DNA from: Coleofasciculus sp. LEGE 07092
GTDB lineage: Bacteria; Cyanobacteriota; Cyanobacteriia; Cyanobacteriales; Coleofasciculaceae
DNA: 34,212 bases
Reading direction: 5' to 3'
Assembly: GCF_015207375.1 (NCBI RefSeq)
Contig: NZ_JADEWY010000075.1
Coordinates: 1 to 34,212 of the forward strand
Part shown: piece by piece, positions 23,373 through 32,736 of the stretch
Layout of the letters: each line of letters starts with the position of its first letter
Numbering within the stretch: position 1 is the first letter of the stretch
Program-made: the position numbers and the translations under genes
Notes under the pieces: generated by a model
Seen by the model: the letters and a program-made list of their open reading frames with translations, nothing else
Database searches by the model: none
Told to the model about the DNA's origin: nothing

Positions 23373-25595
23373 ATGGAATTTGATTTCTTACCCAAGCTAC
23401 CCAAATCTAATCTGGACGATCGCACGTTTCAAGAGTTAGTGGAAGAATGTATTTTGCGCATTCCCCGCTACTGTCCAGAGTGGACGAACTACAACCCCAG
23501 CGATCCAGGCATTACCCTAATTGAACTCTTTGCTTGGCTAACCGATCAAATGTTGCTGCGGTTCAATCAGGTGCCGCGCCGCAACTACGTTACCTTTCTA
23601 GAATTGCTGGGAATTCGCCTACAAGCCCCCACACCCGCTCAAACTCAACAGACGTTCTACCTCAGCGCGACTCTCCCAGAAGCTTACACCATTCCTGCGG
23701 GTACGGAAGTGGCGACAATCCGCACCGAAAGCGAAGATGCTATTATTTTCAGCACCGATCGCCCCTTGGTTATTGCTCAACCCAGTATCCGACATTTCCT
23801 AACGGCTGAAACGGCAGACGAACAACCTCAAGTTCTGCGCGATCGCTTTGTTGGCACTTGGACGCAGCAACCCACTGGCGAGTGGGAAGGCTTAGAAATC
23901 CCCTGCTTTAACGAGCAACCCGAACCCGGTAACTGCTTTTATGTGGTATTTGACCTTGAGCAACCCGTTGAAGGCAACGTCATTGCCATCTCATTGAAAG
24001 GAGAAGCCGCAACCTCTACCGGTATCAATCCCGAAATTCCACCTCGTCGCTGGGAAGCTTGGAATGGTCTGTCTTGGGAACCCATTCTCCTGCAAGAAAC
24101 AGACGACGGCACCAAGGGATTCAGTTTTAGCGAACTCGTCCGTCAAGGCGGCGATCCCTTGCAAGGCGCAGATATAGTCTTACATTTACCCCTGCGCTGG
24201 CCCGTGACTCAATTCCTCACCTATCAGGGACGTTGGCTGCGCTGTACCTACATTCATACCCAACTCAACCAACCCGGTTACATTCGTTCACCCCGATTCG
24301 TCGGTCTGGATGCCCGTTCCATTGGCGGTACTGTAGAAGTCACCCAATGCACCACGATTCGGAATGAAATTCTGGGACAGAGTGACGGTACACCGGGTCA
24401 AACCTTTGAGTTACAAGGGACAGGAATTTTACCTCGGCGGGAAGACGAACACCTTTTGATTACCCCCCCTGGAGGACTTCCACAAATCTGGCAAGAAGTC
24501 AATGATTTTGCTGATTCTGGTCCCGAAGACCTGCATTACACCATCGATGCCATTACCGGCACCGTTCAGTTTGGTCCCCTGCTCAGAGAACCTACTCAAC
24601 TGAGTGAGCAAACGCGATGGCGCAGCTACTCCCAAGGACTCTCCACAGAGATGGTCAGTCTGTCTAATGGTAGGAGCGGTATGTTAGAGCGACTCGATGC
24701 AGCCGCTGTGCAATCAAAGGAGCGCCAATATGGAGCCGTACCACCCAGAGGAGCCACCCTGCAAATGGTTTCTTACCGGATCGGCGGCGGACGACAAGGC
24801 AACGTCCAGAGCGGAACCCTTCGGATTTTAAAATCAGCCGTTCCCTATGTGGCAAATGTCATCAACCACATCCCCGCCCGTAACGGAGCCGATGCTGAAT
24901 CTCTAGAAGAAGCGGCTATTCGAGTACCACAACTACTGCGTACTCGCGATCGCGCTGTTACCCCCGAAGACTTTGAATACCTAACCCTACAAGCCGCCGG
25001 AGGAGGTATAGCCCGCGTCCTATGCTTGCCTCCGATCAGAAAGGAACAAGCTGGTCGAGTGCGGCTACTTTTAGTTCCCCAAACGAATACCGACGGAATT
25101 GAACAGGGTGAAGGTATCGATCCCGATGGGCTAGCTCTCACTCCTCAACTCACCGACCGAGTTCTAACCTACCTAGACGAACGACGGTTACTGGGAGTCG
25201 AAGTGCTTTGCAACCAACCTGAATACGTTGGCGTAGCTGTTCAGACCGAGGTCGCTTTAGACCCAGCGTACAACAACCCCCGTGCGCAACAGGACATTCT
25301 TGTTAAACTGCAAAGTGCCCTCTACCGTTTCCTCAATCCCCTCACCGGCGGTCCAGATAGAAATGGCTGGCCCTTCGGACGACCTGTTTATTCGTCAGAT
25401 ATAGTCACCCTATTACAAAGCGTTGTTGGTGTACGGTATTTGGGGACAGTGCAGTTATTTGAACTGCGGTATCAGGGACAAACTTGGACGCGGAACCTGC
25501 CCCGAGAACCTGTCATTGACCCCGGTCCTTTAGGACTCATCTGTTCGTGGCATAACAGTCGATTACGTTCTGGTCATGTCATCAACTTGCTGTGA
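23373..25595 (+). CDS. Baseplate assembly protein, Pvc11-like (gp6/TIGR02243)
   Basis: A 740-aa wedge protein, one of the two large subunits that form the baseplate ring and trigger contraction. It opens with the family segment FDFLPKLPKSNLDDRTFQEL, then PEWTNYNPSDPGITLIELFA and DQMLLRFNQVPRRNYVTFLE. Residues about 95-450 hold beta-rich domains. The C-terminal part contains GADAESLEEAAIRVPQLLRT with RDRAVTPEDFEYL, the baseplate J-type core, and TYLDERRLLGVEVL. Length is normal for the family. There is no membrane segment. Upstream is the simple-repeat gap, and 41 nt downstream starts the Pvc12-like gene. Confidence 0.93.
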   Translation: MEFDFLPKLPKSNLDDRTFQELVEECILRIPRYCPEWTNYNPSDPGITLIELFAWLTDQMLLRFNQVPRRNYVTFLELLGIRLQAPTPAQTQQTFYLSATLPEAYTIPAGTEVATIRTESEDAIIFSTDRPLVIAQPSIRHFLTAETADEQPQVLRDRFVGTWTQQPTGEWEGLEIPCFNEQPEPGNCFYVVFDLEQPVEGNVIAISLKGEAATSTGINPEIPPRRWEAWNGLSWEPILLQETDDGTKGFSFSELVRQGGDPLQGADIVLHLPLRWPVTQFLTYQGRWLRCTYIHTQLNQPGYIRSPRFVGLDARSIGGTVEVTQCTTIRNEILGQSDGTPGQTFELQGTGILPRREDEHLLITPPGGLPQIWQEVNDFADSGPEDLHYTIDAITGTVQFGPLLREPTQLSEQTRWRSYSQGLSTEMVSLSNGRSGMLERLDAAAVQSKERQYGAVPPRGATLQMVSYRIGGGRQGNVQSGTLRILKSAVPYVANVINHIPARNGADAESLEEAAIRVPQLLRTRDRAVTPEDFEYLTLQAAGGGIARVLCLPPIRKEQAGRVRLLLVPQTNTDGIEQGEGIDPDGLALTPQLTDRVLTYLDERRLLGVEVLCNQPEYVGVAVQTEVALDPAYNNPRAQQDILVKLQSALYRFLNPLTGGPDRNGWPFGRPVYSSDIVTLLQSVVGVRYLGTVQLFELRYQGQTWTRNLPREPVIDPGPLGLICSWHNSRLRSGHVINLL

Positions 25596-25636
25596 AAACC
25601 GGGTTCTAATTTTGAATTTTAAACCTTAACTTTTAA

Positions 25637-26683
25637 ATGACCCAAGCTCGTGACATCCTACCCTTACGCCTGCAACTGACAGCCATGCAGTTGCCAGAGG
25701 TAGCCCCTCAGGAAATCGGCAGGACTAGCGAACCCCAATCCGCTCTGGCGAGGCTAGCATCGACGGCGACTGACAGCAGGGGATGCTATCTGACCCTTTA
25801 CCCTGGAGAACCCGCTGAAATTCTCGTTCAGCTTGAAAACCAGGGAAACCAAACCCTGCACTTGGATATTCAAATTAAGGGAGACTTTCCCAGCCAGTGG
25901 TATCGTCTCGGAATGGAAGGACGCGAACTTCCTCCTAGAGGGCGGATGGAGGCTGTCGTTCGCTTTTACCTAATGGCAGATTTTTTCGAGTCCAATGACG
26001 ATTGGCAGTCGAGTCAGTCCCATCGGCTAGATTATCGCGGTCAAATTTACGTCCACTACTCCCAACCGCAAATGGGAGGGCAGCAAATCGAGTCGGCGAC
26101 CTTTAACCTCTACGTCCGTCCCCGCAGCCTCTATGTGAATTTTTTGCCCGAACTCTATCGGGAGGTAGACTTTATCAGTCGCTTGCTCAAAATTTTTGAG
26201 CAGACCTTTGAACCCACTGTCCAGGCAATGGACGCTATGTGGGCTTACCTAGACCCTTTGATGACACCAGAGGCATTACTGCCTTTTCTGTCCCATTGGG
26301 TCGGTTGGACTCTTCAAACAAGCTTGAGTCTGAATCGGCAGCGCTATCTGATTCGTCAGGCGATGGAAATCTATCGCTGGCGCGGCACTCGTCGAGGTTT
26401 GCGCTTTTACTTGCATCTATTTACCGATTTGCCCCTCGACGAACTTCTTCCAGAACACCAAAAACACATCAGTATCCAGGAAGTTTTTGGTCAGGGTTTT
26501 GTTATGGGAAATACCCGTCTCAACCGAGACTCGCGGATCGGTGGTGGACAACCCTATCATTTTATTGTCACCCTGCGCCCTGATGACCGTAGTCAGATTG
26601 ACGAAGTTTTAGTTCACCAAATTATTCAACAAGAAAAACCAGCTTTTTGTACCTATGAACTTTATATTGGAGCGCTATTATGA
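25637..26683 (+). CDS. Baseplate wedge protein, Pvc12-like (TIGR02242), with Ig-like domain
   Basis: A 348-aa protein that partners the Pvc11-like subunit. Residues about 45-165 look like an immunoglobulin-type beta sandwich (YLTLYPGEPAEILVQLENQG), an extension seen in longer CIS forms. Residues about 165-345 are the tail-protein-I-type domain: RSLYVNFLPELYREVDFISR, LKIFEQTFEPTVQAMDAMWA, LPFLSHWVGW and YRWRGTRRGLRFYLHLFT. No Shine-Dalgarno sequence is seen; the leader has an AATTTTGAATTTT simple repeat. It is in order and on the strand expected for the baseplate operon. Confidence 0.9.
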   Translation: MTQARDILPLRLQLTAMQLPEVAPQEIGRTSEPQSALARLASTATDSRGCYLTLYPGEPAEILVQLENQGNQTLHLDIQIKGDFPSQWYRLGMEGRELPPRGRMEAVVRFYLMADFFESNDDWQSSQSHRLDYRGQIYVHYSQPQMGGQQIESATFNLYVRPRSLYVNFLPELYREVDFISRLLKIFEQTFEPTVQAMDAMWAYLDPLMTPEALLPFLSHWVGWTLQTSLSLNRQRYLIRQAMEIYRWRGTRRGLRFYLHLFTDLPLDELLPEHQKHISIQEVFGQGFVMGNTRLNRDSRIGGGQPYHFIVTLRPDDRSQIDEVLVHQIIQQEKPAFCTYELYIGALL

Positions 26684-26748
26684 ATTGCGTTTTTATCCAC
26701 AAACTCTAGGATAAATAATCAGTTATTATTTTGAATTTTGAATTGTGT

Positions 26749-28218
26749 ATGATGAAACCCTGGCCCCCACCTTCTATCAAACCATTTGAACGCCTTCAAG
26801 TAACTGATGGTTTGCTGATCGATGCCCAACGATGGCAGCTCGCTCACCAATATCATCGACAGTATCACAACGCCTACTACCAATCTCTCCATCAGCCTGG
26901 AATTGTCTGTGGTTTGGGTGTGCGCATCGCGGCAGCCCCAGCCGAAGTCTTGGCAAAATACCGAGATGAGCGTTGGGTAGAAATTGAATCAGGAATTGCA
27001 ATTGATTTGTACGGCAATTTTATTGTCGTGCCAGAACCGATGTCTTATCGGATTTCGTCTGAAGTAAGGTCAGGCGAATCCCTAATGATATATTTGGTGG
27101 TTAGATTTAGAGACCCTGATGAATTGCGCACTCGCAGAACCAGTGAACGAGTGACAGAAACGTTTCGGATTGACGAACGAATCGACCCACCCGGTGACGG
27201 TGATGTAGAGGTGTGCCGAATTTTACTCAAATCTGGAAAAGTTCAGTTAGAGACTCCACGGGATGTCTTTTATCCTAGTTACAATAATCTAGACTTGCGC
27301 CATCGTCTGCAAGCTCAAGCACGACCTCAGGCACTCGTACAAGTTGCCATGTATGGCAAATCTGCCTTATCACCTCAAGCGCTTGGATTGATGGGGAGCG
27401 CCCCTAGGGAATCTCAACAGAGTCGCATTTTTGCCAATCTTTCCTACCTCCTCCGCTCTGTTGTGGGTCTTTATCCCCCCTTGCAAGGATCTGATGAAAT
27501 AGGACAGCTAAGGTTAAACTCCGAAGAATTGGGGAAACTGTTAGACTTCGACCTCCTATTCTTAACTGACTACCAGTTCCAATCTTTAGGTGACTCGGAA
27601 GTTGAAGTTTTGCGGCAATATTTGCTCTCAGGTGGTGTTTTGTTGGTGGAAGCTTCTACCCAAGGTACGCCCCTCGATGAACTGGGTAAAGTCCAGCAAG
27701 AGCTAGAAAAGGCGATCGCACAGACAACCGAAGACCCAGAACTCCAGCAACATCGGCAGGAACTCCAGCTTGAACTTCAGGCAGTCAAAACTGATTTGAC
27801 CCAAAATATCAGCCAGGTCACTCATGGATTCCAAGATTTGGCGAGTGCTTTGGGAACTCCATTGGAATTACTCGATCAATTGGATCAAAACCACCCACTA
27901 CGGACTCAGCCTTTCCTGTTTGCTGCGCTGCCTCAAATCGACCAACAACGCATTCAAATCCTAACTGGAGGCGGAATTATTATCGCAATTGGTAACTTGT
28001 CAACGGCTTGGGGATTGGATGAAAATCTCTCTCTCCCTCGAGAAACCATTCGCACCGCCCAAGAAATGGGTATCAACATTTTGCATTTCGCTTGGCGAAG
28101 GCGACAACTCACTCAGTGGCAGCGTGCCGTTGACACCTCTACTCCACCACCAACACCTCCGAAAGAGAAACAGGCGAAGACCTCGCGGCGAGATAAATTG
28201 TTTGACAAATTGATTTAA
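26749..28218 (+). CDS. CIS-associated DUF4159-type protein with coiled coil
   Basis: I use the ATG at 26749 (489 aa); a TTG at 26731 lies within a simple repeat. The first ~200 residues contain FERLQVTDGLLIDAQRWQLA and YYQSLHQPGIVCGLGV, resembling proteins next to baseplate genes in cyanobacterial CIS loci. Residues about 195-300 and 375-460 match DUF4159, a class-I-amidotransferase-like fold (FDLLFLTDYQFQSL, LRQYLLSGGVLLVEA, GGIIIAIGNLS, MGINILHFAWRR). They are split by about 70 residues of charged coiled coil (QQELEKAI..., QELQLELQAVKTDL). No catalytic triad is obvious. It has no signal peptide or membrane span. Location suggests a baseplate or anchoring component; function is unproven. Confidence 0.78.
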   Translation: MMKPWPPPSIKPFERLQVTDGLLIDAQRWQLAHQYHRQYHNAYYQSLHQPGIVCGLGVRIAAAPAEVLAKYRDERWVEIESGIAIDLYGNFIVVPEPMSYRISSEVRSGESLMIYLVVRFRDPDELRTRRTSERVTETFRIDERIDPPGDGDVEVCRILLKSGKVQLETPRDVFYPSYNNLDLRHRLQAQARPQALVQVAMYGKSALSPQALGLMGSAPRESQQSRIFANLSYLLRSVVGLYPPLQGSDEIGQLRLNSEELGKLLDFDLLFLTDYQFQSLGDSEVEVLRQYLLSGGVLLVEASTQGTPLDELGKVQQELEKAIAQTTEDPELQQHRQELQLELQAVKTDLTQNISQVTHGFQDLASALGTPLELLDQLDQNHPLRTQPFLFAALPQIDQQRIQILTGGGIIIAIGNLSTAWGLDENLSLPRETIRTAQEMGINILHFAWRRRQLTQWQRAVDTSTPPPTPPKEKQAKTSRRDKLFDKLI

Positions 28219-28223
28219 CTGCC

Positions 28224-28256
28224 AATGGCTAATCTAGCAATAAATGATTAGCCATT
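28224..28256 (+). terminator. Perfect 11-bp inverted repeat after the CIS plus arm
   Basis: AATGGCTAATC (28224-28234) pairs exactly with GATTAGCCATT (28246-28256) around an 11-nt loop, five bases behind the DUF4159 stop. It marks the end of the baseplate operon and lies 18 nt before the next start codon. The following ATTAAG is not a strong U-run, so readthrough into the heme-sensor gene is likely. Confidence 0.55.
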
Positions 28257-28274
28257 ATTAAGCATTGATTAACT

Positions 28275-29339
28275 ATGAAAAATCTCAAGCTTGCACCCAA
28301 ATTCACTCTAATTTTATCTGGACTTTTTGTATGCGCTATTATCATCAGTGGTGTTGCTTTGTCACAAGTTACGCAACAGAGAGCTGAAGCGGATGTGACT
28401 TATAGAGCACAAATGCTGATGGAATTAATGAGTTCAGTAAGAACCTATACTAGCAAAGAAATTTCTCCTCTATTAGCGCAAAAATTAGAAACAGAAACTG
28501 AGTTTATCCCCCAAGTTATCCCAACGTATTCAGCCCGAGAGATTTTTGAAGCGATTCGCCAGCAACCGAACTATAGAGATTACCGTTACAAAGATGCGGT
28601 ACTCAATCCGACAAATCCAAAAGATAAGGCAGATGAGTTTGAAGCCAAACTAGTCGAGCGTTTTCGCAGTGATCCGAATCTCGACTCTATCACTGGATTT
28701 AGAAGTGATTTAGACAAAGAGTTATTCTTTAATGCTCGACCAATCGTCATTACAGACAGAACCTGCCTGCGTTGTCACAGTACACTAGAAGCCGCGCCAA
28801 AAAGCCTGCTAGCCAGCTACGGCTCGGAAAATGGGTTTAACTGGCCCCTGGATAAAGTACTGGGTGCTCAAACCGTTTATATCCCCTCTCAAGACGTTTT
28901 TGATATTGCTCATCAGTTATCGACCGTAGCAATTAGCATTTTCATCGTCACGTTTGCCTTAGTCATTTTATTAATTAATTTCTTGCTAAAGCGAGCTGTT
29001 ATTCAGCCGATTCGACCCATGGCGAGACTAGCTCGCAAAATTAGCAATGATGAAATCAGTGCAGATCAGACTACAGAGCCAGATATGGAAGCTCTGAGTA
29101 GAATTGCTCGAAATGGTGACGAGTTAGGACAGTTAGCGCGAGTCTTCCAACAGATGGCTAACGCCATCTATGTTCGCAAGCAAAGTTTTAACCAACAACT
29201 CGAACAACTTAGCCTCAAAAGTGAAGCCACTAAGGTTTATACTCCAGGAAAAAGTAATAAGATAGCCTATTTTAAAGCGTTGCAACAAAAGGCAGAAGCA
29301 ATTCGGAAACGCTTGGCAGAATCGAGTAAGCCGACCTAA
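28275..29339 (+). CDS. Tll0287-like c-heme sensor with HAMP domain
   Basis: A 354-aa membrane protein. TM1 is at about 10-31 and TM2 at about 216-238. Between them lies a DUF3365/Tll0287-like PAS-fold domain on the periplasmic or lumenal side, with the c-type heme site CLRCH at 164-168 (the fold and heme are known for Tll0287 of Thermosynechococcus). A HAMP domain follows (about 239-300, starting RAVIQPIRPMARLA), then a short helical tail. There is no kinase, cyclase or methyl-accepting output domain, so a signal must pass to a partner protein. It stands between the CIS DUF4159 gene and the membrane WD40 gene on the same strand, which suggests but does not prove a redox-sensing role for the CIS. 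Confidence 0.87.
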   Translation: MKNLKLAPKFTLILSGLFVCAIIISGVALSQVTQQRAEADVTYRAQMLMELMSSVRTYTSKEISPLLAQKLETETEFIPQVIPTYSAREIFEAIRQQPNYRDYRYKDAVLNPTNPKDKADEFEAKLVERFRSDPNLDSITGFRSDLDKELFFNARPIVITDRTCLRCHSTLEAAPKSLLASYGSENGFNWPLDKVLGAQTVYIPSQDVFDIAHQLSTVAISIFIVTFALVILLINFLLKRAVIQPIRPMARLARKISNDEISADQTTEPDMEALSRIARNGDELGQLARVFQQMANAIYVRKQSFNQQLEQLSLKSEATKVYTPGKSNKIAYFKALQQKAEAIRKRLAESSKPT

Positions 29340-29404
29340 GCATAAACATAGAATAAAAACGTCTCTCCAGGTTCTAACTCCTAACCCCCAGCTCCTATTT
29401 TTCA

Positions 29405-31573
29405 ATGGCAGATAATCTGATCAGTACAACGGTTTCTCCCAAACAACTCAAATTTAAGCCAGGAGGACTACCAGCATCCTTTGAAGTCACTGTTGTTAAC
29501 GAAAGCGATCGCTTTGCTACCTTTCAACTCGAAGTGACTGCCGCAGGTGCCGACTCCAATCAACCCCCTGGTTGGTACAACATCTCTCCAGAAGTAAGTA
29601 CCAAAAAACCCCCCGGCGATGTCACCAAATTTCACGTCGCGATTTTAGATACGCCAGTACCTGGATTTGTGGGATTGATGAATCTCACAGTACGCACCTT
29701 CTCAATGGAACTCCCAGATGAAGATCGAGAAGTCCTGCGTTTAAATTTAGAGCAAGGAACGGGTGCAGTACCTCTACAGTTAGAGTTGCCTGTTCGGGAG
29801 TTCCAAGACTATCCCGACGATTTAGTCAAGATTCCTGTACGCCTCTATAATCCAGGTCAACTCCTCACCAATGTTGTCCTCCGACTCCTGGGATTAGAGC
29901 CGGAGTGGTTGGTCGAGGGAATTGAACGCCAGTTGCAATTGGCTCCAGGAGGACATATTTCAGAAACGTTTATCTGCCAATTGCCAAGTATCACTGAAGC
30001 CTCCAGCCAAGTTTACCCATTTAAAATTGAAGCAACCCACAGCAACGGTCCAACCTCCTGGGTGGAAGGGACGCTGGAAATTCTACCCAAGGGGGTAGTG
30101 GAGTTTACCTGCAACCCCAAAAAACACAAGATTCCATCCAAGCGAACCTGGTTACCTAACTGGCGCAATCCCCCTGTCGTCTATGACCTTAAATTCGAGA
30201 ATCGCAGCAATTTACAGCAGCAGGTTCAGCTCACAATTCAAGGTGACGATCAACAACAGTGCATTGTAGAACTACCCTCTGAGCCAGCAGAAATCAGTCC
30301 GGGTCAGATGGGTCAGGCACAAGTGGTCGTAAAAGCCCGACGGCACTGGTTGGGTAGAGTTAGACAACTTTTTTTAGAAGCCGTAGCCGATTTATCAGAT
30401 GAGCGTTTGGGCAGTACCAACCCCACCGATCAAACCCTAAAATTGGATGTTTACCCCATCATTCCTACCTGGCTACTCCTTGGGGGAGGACTGTTGCTTT
30501 TATACCTGGCTTGGTGGTTATCGTGGCTGAATCCTGACAATCCCTGGTTTGGACACCACGCAGCAGTCAATTCTGTACAATTCAACGGCATGAGTCAGAA
30601 TGTGGTCAGTGGCTCTAGTGACCAGACTCTGATTAAGTGGAGAGTTGATGGCTTTTTTAATCCCTTTGCTAACCAACAAATTGACAAAATTGCTAATACA
30701 GGTAAAGCTGTGCGGGTCATCCGGTACACACCTGTCAACAATAATGTGGTGGCGGCGGGCTTAGAAAATGGGGAAATTCGATTGTTAAATTTGTTGGGTG
30801 AAACTCCCTTAACAATCGATTCTTTTTTCTATCAAAAAGATGACCGAGTTTTGGCTTTGGAGTTTACAGACGATTCGCGCTACCTCTTCAGCGGTCATGG
30901 TAGCGGTTTAGTCGTGCAATGGGATGTCCAGCGAGATTTAGACGAACCCTTAGCTGAGTTGAGCAGAACTAAGCAACCGATTCGCGGTCGAGAAATGGAT
31001 TTTGCCGTCTACGCACTCCAATTTGTGGGACAAGATAGCAACAACCTGGCAATTGCAGGACGGTTCAACCAATTGGTGCTGTGGAATTTACCTGAAAACT
31101 CACTCCTGCCAGTGCCTTACCGGAAAGGCGGTCAGGATGACTATATTCTCAGCGTTGATGTTGCCCAATTAAAACCGTATCTTTTAGCAACCTCTGACAA
31201 TCAAGGCTATATCACCTTATGGAATATGAAAACCTGTCTGGTTGAGAACGAATCCTGTGAGGTTCTTGACCAATGGTCTAACGGTCATGGCGGTCAGCCC
31301 GTGCGCTCGGTAGCCCTGAGCAACGGCGGGTGTTATCTAGCCAGTGCTGGAGATGACGGGCGGATGAAGCTTTGGCCCCTAACGACAGAGGGCAAGCGTG
31401 GAGAGGGATTATTAAGTGGCATAGACGTTGGTGGCTCGAAAAATCGACCTATCAACACTATTGATTTGAACGTCCTCAGGGACAAGATTCTTGTTGCTAG
31501 TGGGAGTGATGATACTCAGGTACGGGTCAATAAGGTGCGACGGCAAGAGCAGCTCGGGTGCGATCGCGATTAG
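29405..31573 (+). CDS. Membrane-anchored WD40 protein with Ig-like N-terminus
   Basis: A 722-aa protein. Residues 1-345 are beta-rich, with at least two Ig/NEW3-like sandwiches (VSPKQLKFKPGGLPASFEVT; LPVREFQDYPDDLVKIPVRL). A single membrane helix sits at about 356-374 (LLLGGGLLLLYLAWWLSWL). Residues about 385-710 are WD40 repeats, some degenerate, with VVSGSSDQTLIKWRV, LFSGHGSGLVVQWDV, ATSDNQGYITLWNM and ASAGDDGRMKLWPL. There is no signal peptide. The N-terminus resembles the Ig-like part of the Pvc12-like protein in style only. It is the last plus-strand gene behind the CIS baseplate genes and is a good candidate for a membrane scaffold, although other roles are possible. The gene ends with a HIP1 site. 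Confidence 0.85.
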   Translation: MADNLISTTVSPKQLKFKPGGLPASFEVTVVNESDRFATFQLEVTAAGADSNQPPGWYNISPEVSTKKPPGDVTKFHVAILDTPVPGFVGLMNLTVRTFSMELPDEDREVLRLNLEQGTGAVPLQLELPVREFQDYPDDLVKIPVRLYNPGQLLTNVVLRLLGLEPEWLVEGIERQLQLAPGGHISETFICQLPSITEASSQVYPFKIEATHSNGPTSWVEGTLEILPKGVVEFTCNPKKHKIPSKRTWLPNWRNPPVVYDLKFENRSNLQQQVQLTIQGDDQQQCIVELPSEPAEISPGQMGQAQVVVKARRHWLGRVRQLFLEAVADLSDERLGSTNPTDQTLKLDVYPIIPTWLLLGGGLLLLYLAWWLSWLNPDNPWFGHHAAVNSVQFNGMSQNVVSGSSDQTLIKWRVDGFFNPFANQQIDKIANTGKAVRVIRYTPVNNNVVAAGLENGEIRLLNLLGETPLTIDSFFYQKDDRVLALEFTDDSRYLFSGHGSGLVVQWDVQRDLDEPLAELSRTKQPIRGREMDFAVYALQFVGQDSNNLAIAGRFNQLVLWNLPENSLLPVPYRKGGQDDYILSVDVAQLKPYLLATSDNQGYITLWNMKTCLVENESCEVLDQWSNGHGGQPVRSVALSNGGCYLASAGDDGRMKLWPLTTEGKRGEGLLSGIDVGGSKNRPINTIDLNVLRDKILVASGSDDTQVRVNKVRRQEQLGCDRD

Positions 31574-31621
31574 TCTTTATAGTATATTTCAGCGCATCTA
31601 GGAAGGACACGGAAAGTATAA

Positions 31622-31641
31622 GGGGATTCAGATGAATCCCC
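31622..31641. terminator. Bidirectional hairpin between convergent genes
   Basis: Perfect inverted repeat GGGGATTC/GAATCCCC with a 4-nt loop, 49 nt after the WD40 stop and 54 nt before the stop of the convergent gene. Its location fits a shared terminator, though neither side has a clear U-run. Confidence 0.5.
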
Positions 31642-31694
31642 ACTCCCTAAAATCCCTAATGTGACACTTGAGGGAAAGAATGTAGCTTCCTACC

Positions 31695-32465
31695 TCACGC
31701 CGCTTTGAAAAATCGGATAATTTCCCGAACATGATCGAGGAATTGACTATCGACGGTTAACTGAGCGATTGCTTGTTGGGCTTCCCGTGCTAGACGCTGG
31801 TGTTCGGCTTCATTGGTGGCTTGCAGTTGTTCAAACGATGCCCCTAAACGGGCTAAATCTTTGCGAGTTTCTTCCCAGTAACGCTGCTGAGTGGTAACCC
31901 AGGAGTAAGGTTCTTGAGGATCGAGTTGTTCTTGTACCTGTTTGATGTTAGTTTCCAAAATGTTAACGCGAGTACACAGTTCTTGAATATCCTGGCGCGG
32001 ATACTTAAACTCTTGCCGAATCGCAGCTAACCGTACTGCCAAATACTCATAGAGCCGCACGGCAGGACGCAGGGCAGTTAACAGCAATGCCGCACCGGAA
32101 CTGATATAGCCTACGGCACTAATACCCGTAGCGGCTAAGGTGTACAGTCCAATGGTGGAAAACAGGTGCAAGGCAATTGCAACCAGAAGCGATCGCCTAG
32201 CGATGACTTGGGCATAATTGACTTGCTTGGCGTCAACCTCTATCCCTTTTTCAGTAGACTGCGCCGCATCCGCTAAAACTGCCTTGGCTTCAAAGTGGAT
32301 ATTCCAAGGAACTGTCACAACCACCAACAGCCACCAGAAACTGGCAACACCAATCACCCAATCTAGGAAATGACCCGCACTGATATGTAACCATTGCAGT
32401 ATTCCAAAGATCAGTAGAGTTACGATTCCCAAGGCGGCACTCCCGCCGATAAAGTTAAATCGCAT
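31695..32465 (-). CDS. Membrane coiled-coil protein of unknown function
   Basis: A 256-aa protein from the ATG at 32465, chosen because AGAGGA lies 7 nt upstream; an ATG at 32504 would add 13 residues. About four hydrophobic helices are visible: two near residues 6-22 and 30-50 (LGIVTLLIFGILQWL; VIGVASFWWLLVVVTVPW), and two near 94-115 and 118-135 (SLLVAIALHLFSTIGLYTLA and a second Ala/Leu-rich helix). The C-terminal ~100 residues are a charged coiled coil (LCTRVNILETNIKQVQEQL; EAEHQRLAREAQQAIAQL), probably cytosolic. I do not recognise the family. It is convergent with the WD40 gene, and no functional link can be drawn. Confidence 0.72.
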   Translation of the reverse strand: MRFNFIGGSAALGIVTLLIFGILQWLHISAGHFLDWVIGVASFWWLLVVVTVPWNIHFEAKAVLADAAQSTEKGIEVDAKQVNYAQVIARRSLLVAIALHLFSTIGLYTLAATGISAVGYISSGAALLLTALRPAVRLYEYLAVRLAAIRQEFKYPRQDIQELCTRVNILETNIKQVQEQLDPQEPYSWVTTQQRYWEETRKDLARLGASFEQLQATNEAEHQRLAREAQQAIAQLTVDSQFLDHVREIIRFFKAA

Positions 32466-32736
32466 CACAGTATCCTCTAAGTATCGAGACGTTTTCCTAA
32501 TCATGTGTAGGTGTTACGGAAATAACCTAGAAGCTTGTGATAGTTTTACCAGCTTCACAGGGTCTTGATGTTTACCCCAGTTATTGAGAGATTCTGGCAA
32601 GAAGAGACGCTACTAGCGCCAAGAGTAACACCGACTTTGTAAGGAAACATTTAGCACTCGAATTCATCAAATACTTTGGGGAGACAATCTTCATATCCCA
32701 AGCAACACTATTTCGATTTTTAAATTGGACAACAGG

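Noticed and set aside
11345..28218. Prophage or type VI secretion system
   Set aside because: No capsid, portal, terminase, lysis or integrase genes, and no TssJLM membrane complex or ClpV. Gene content and order match extracellular-type or thylakoid-anchored CIS loci.
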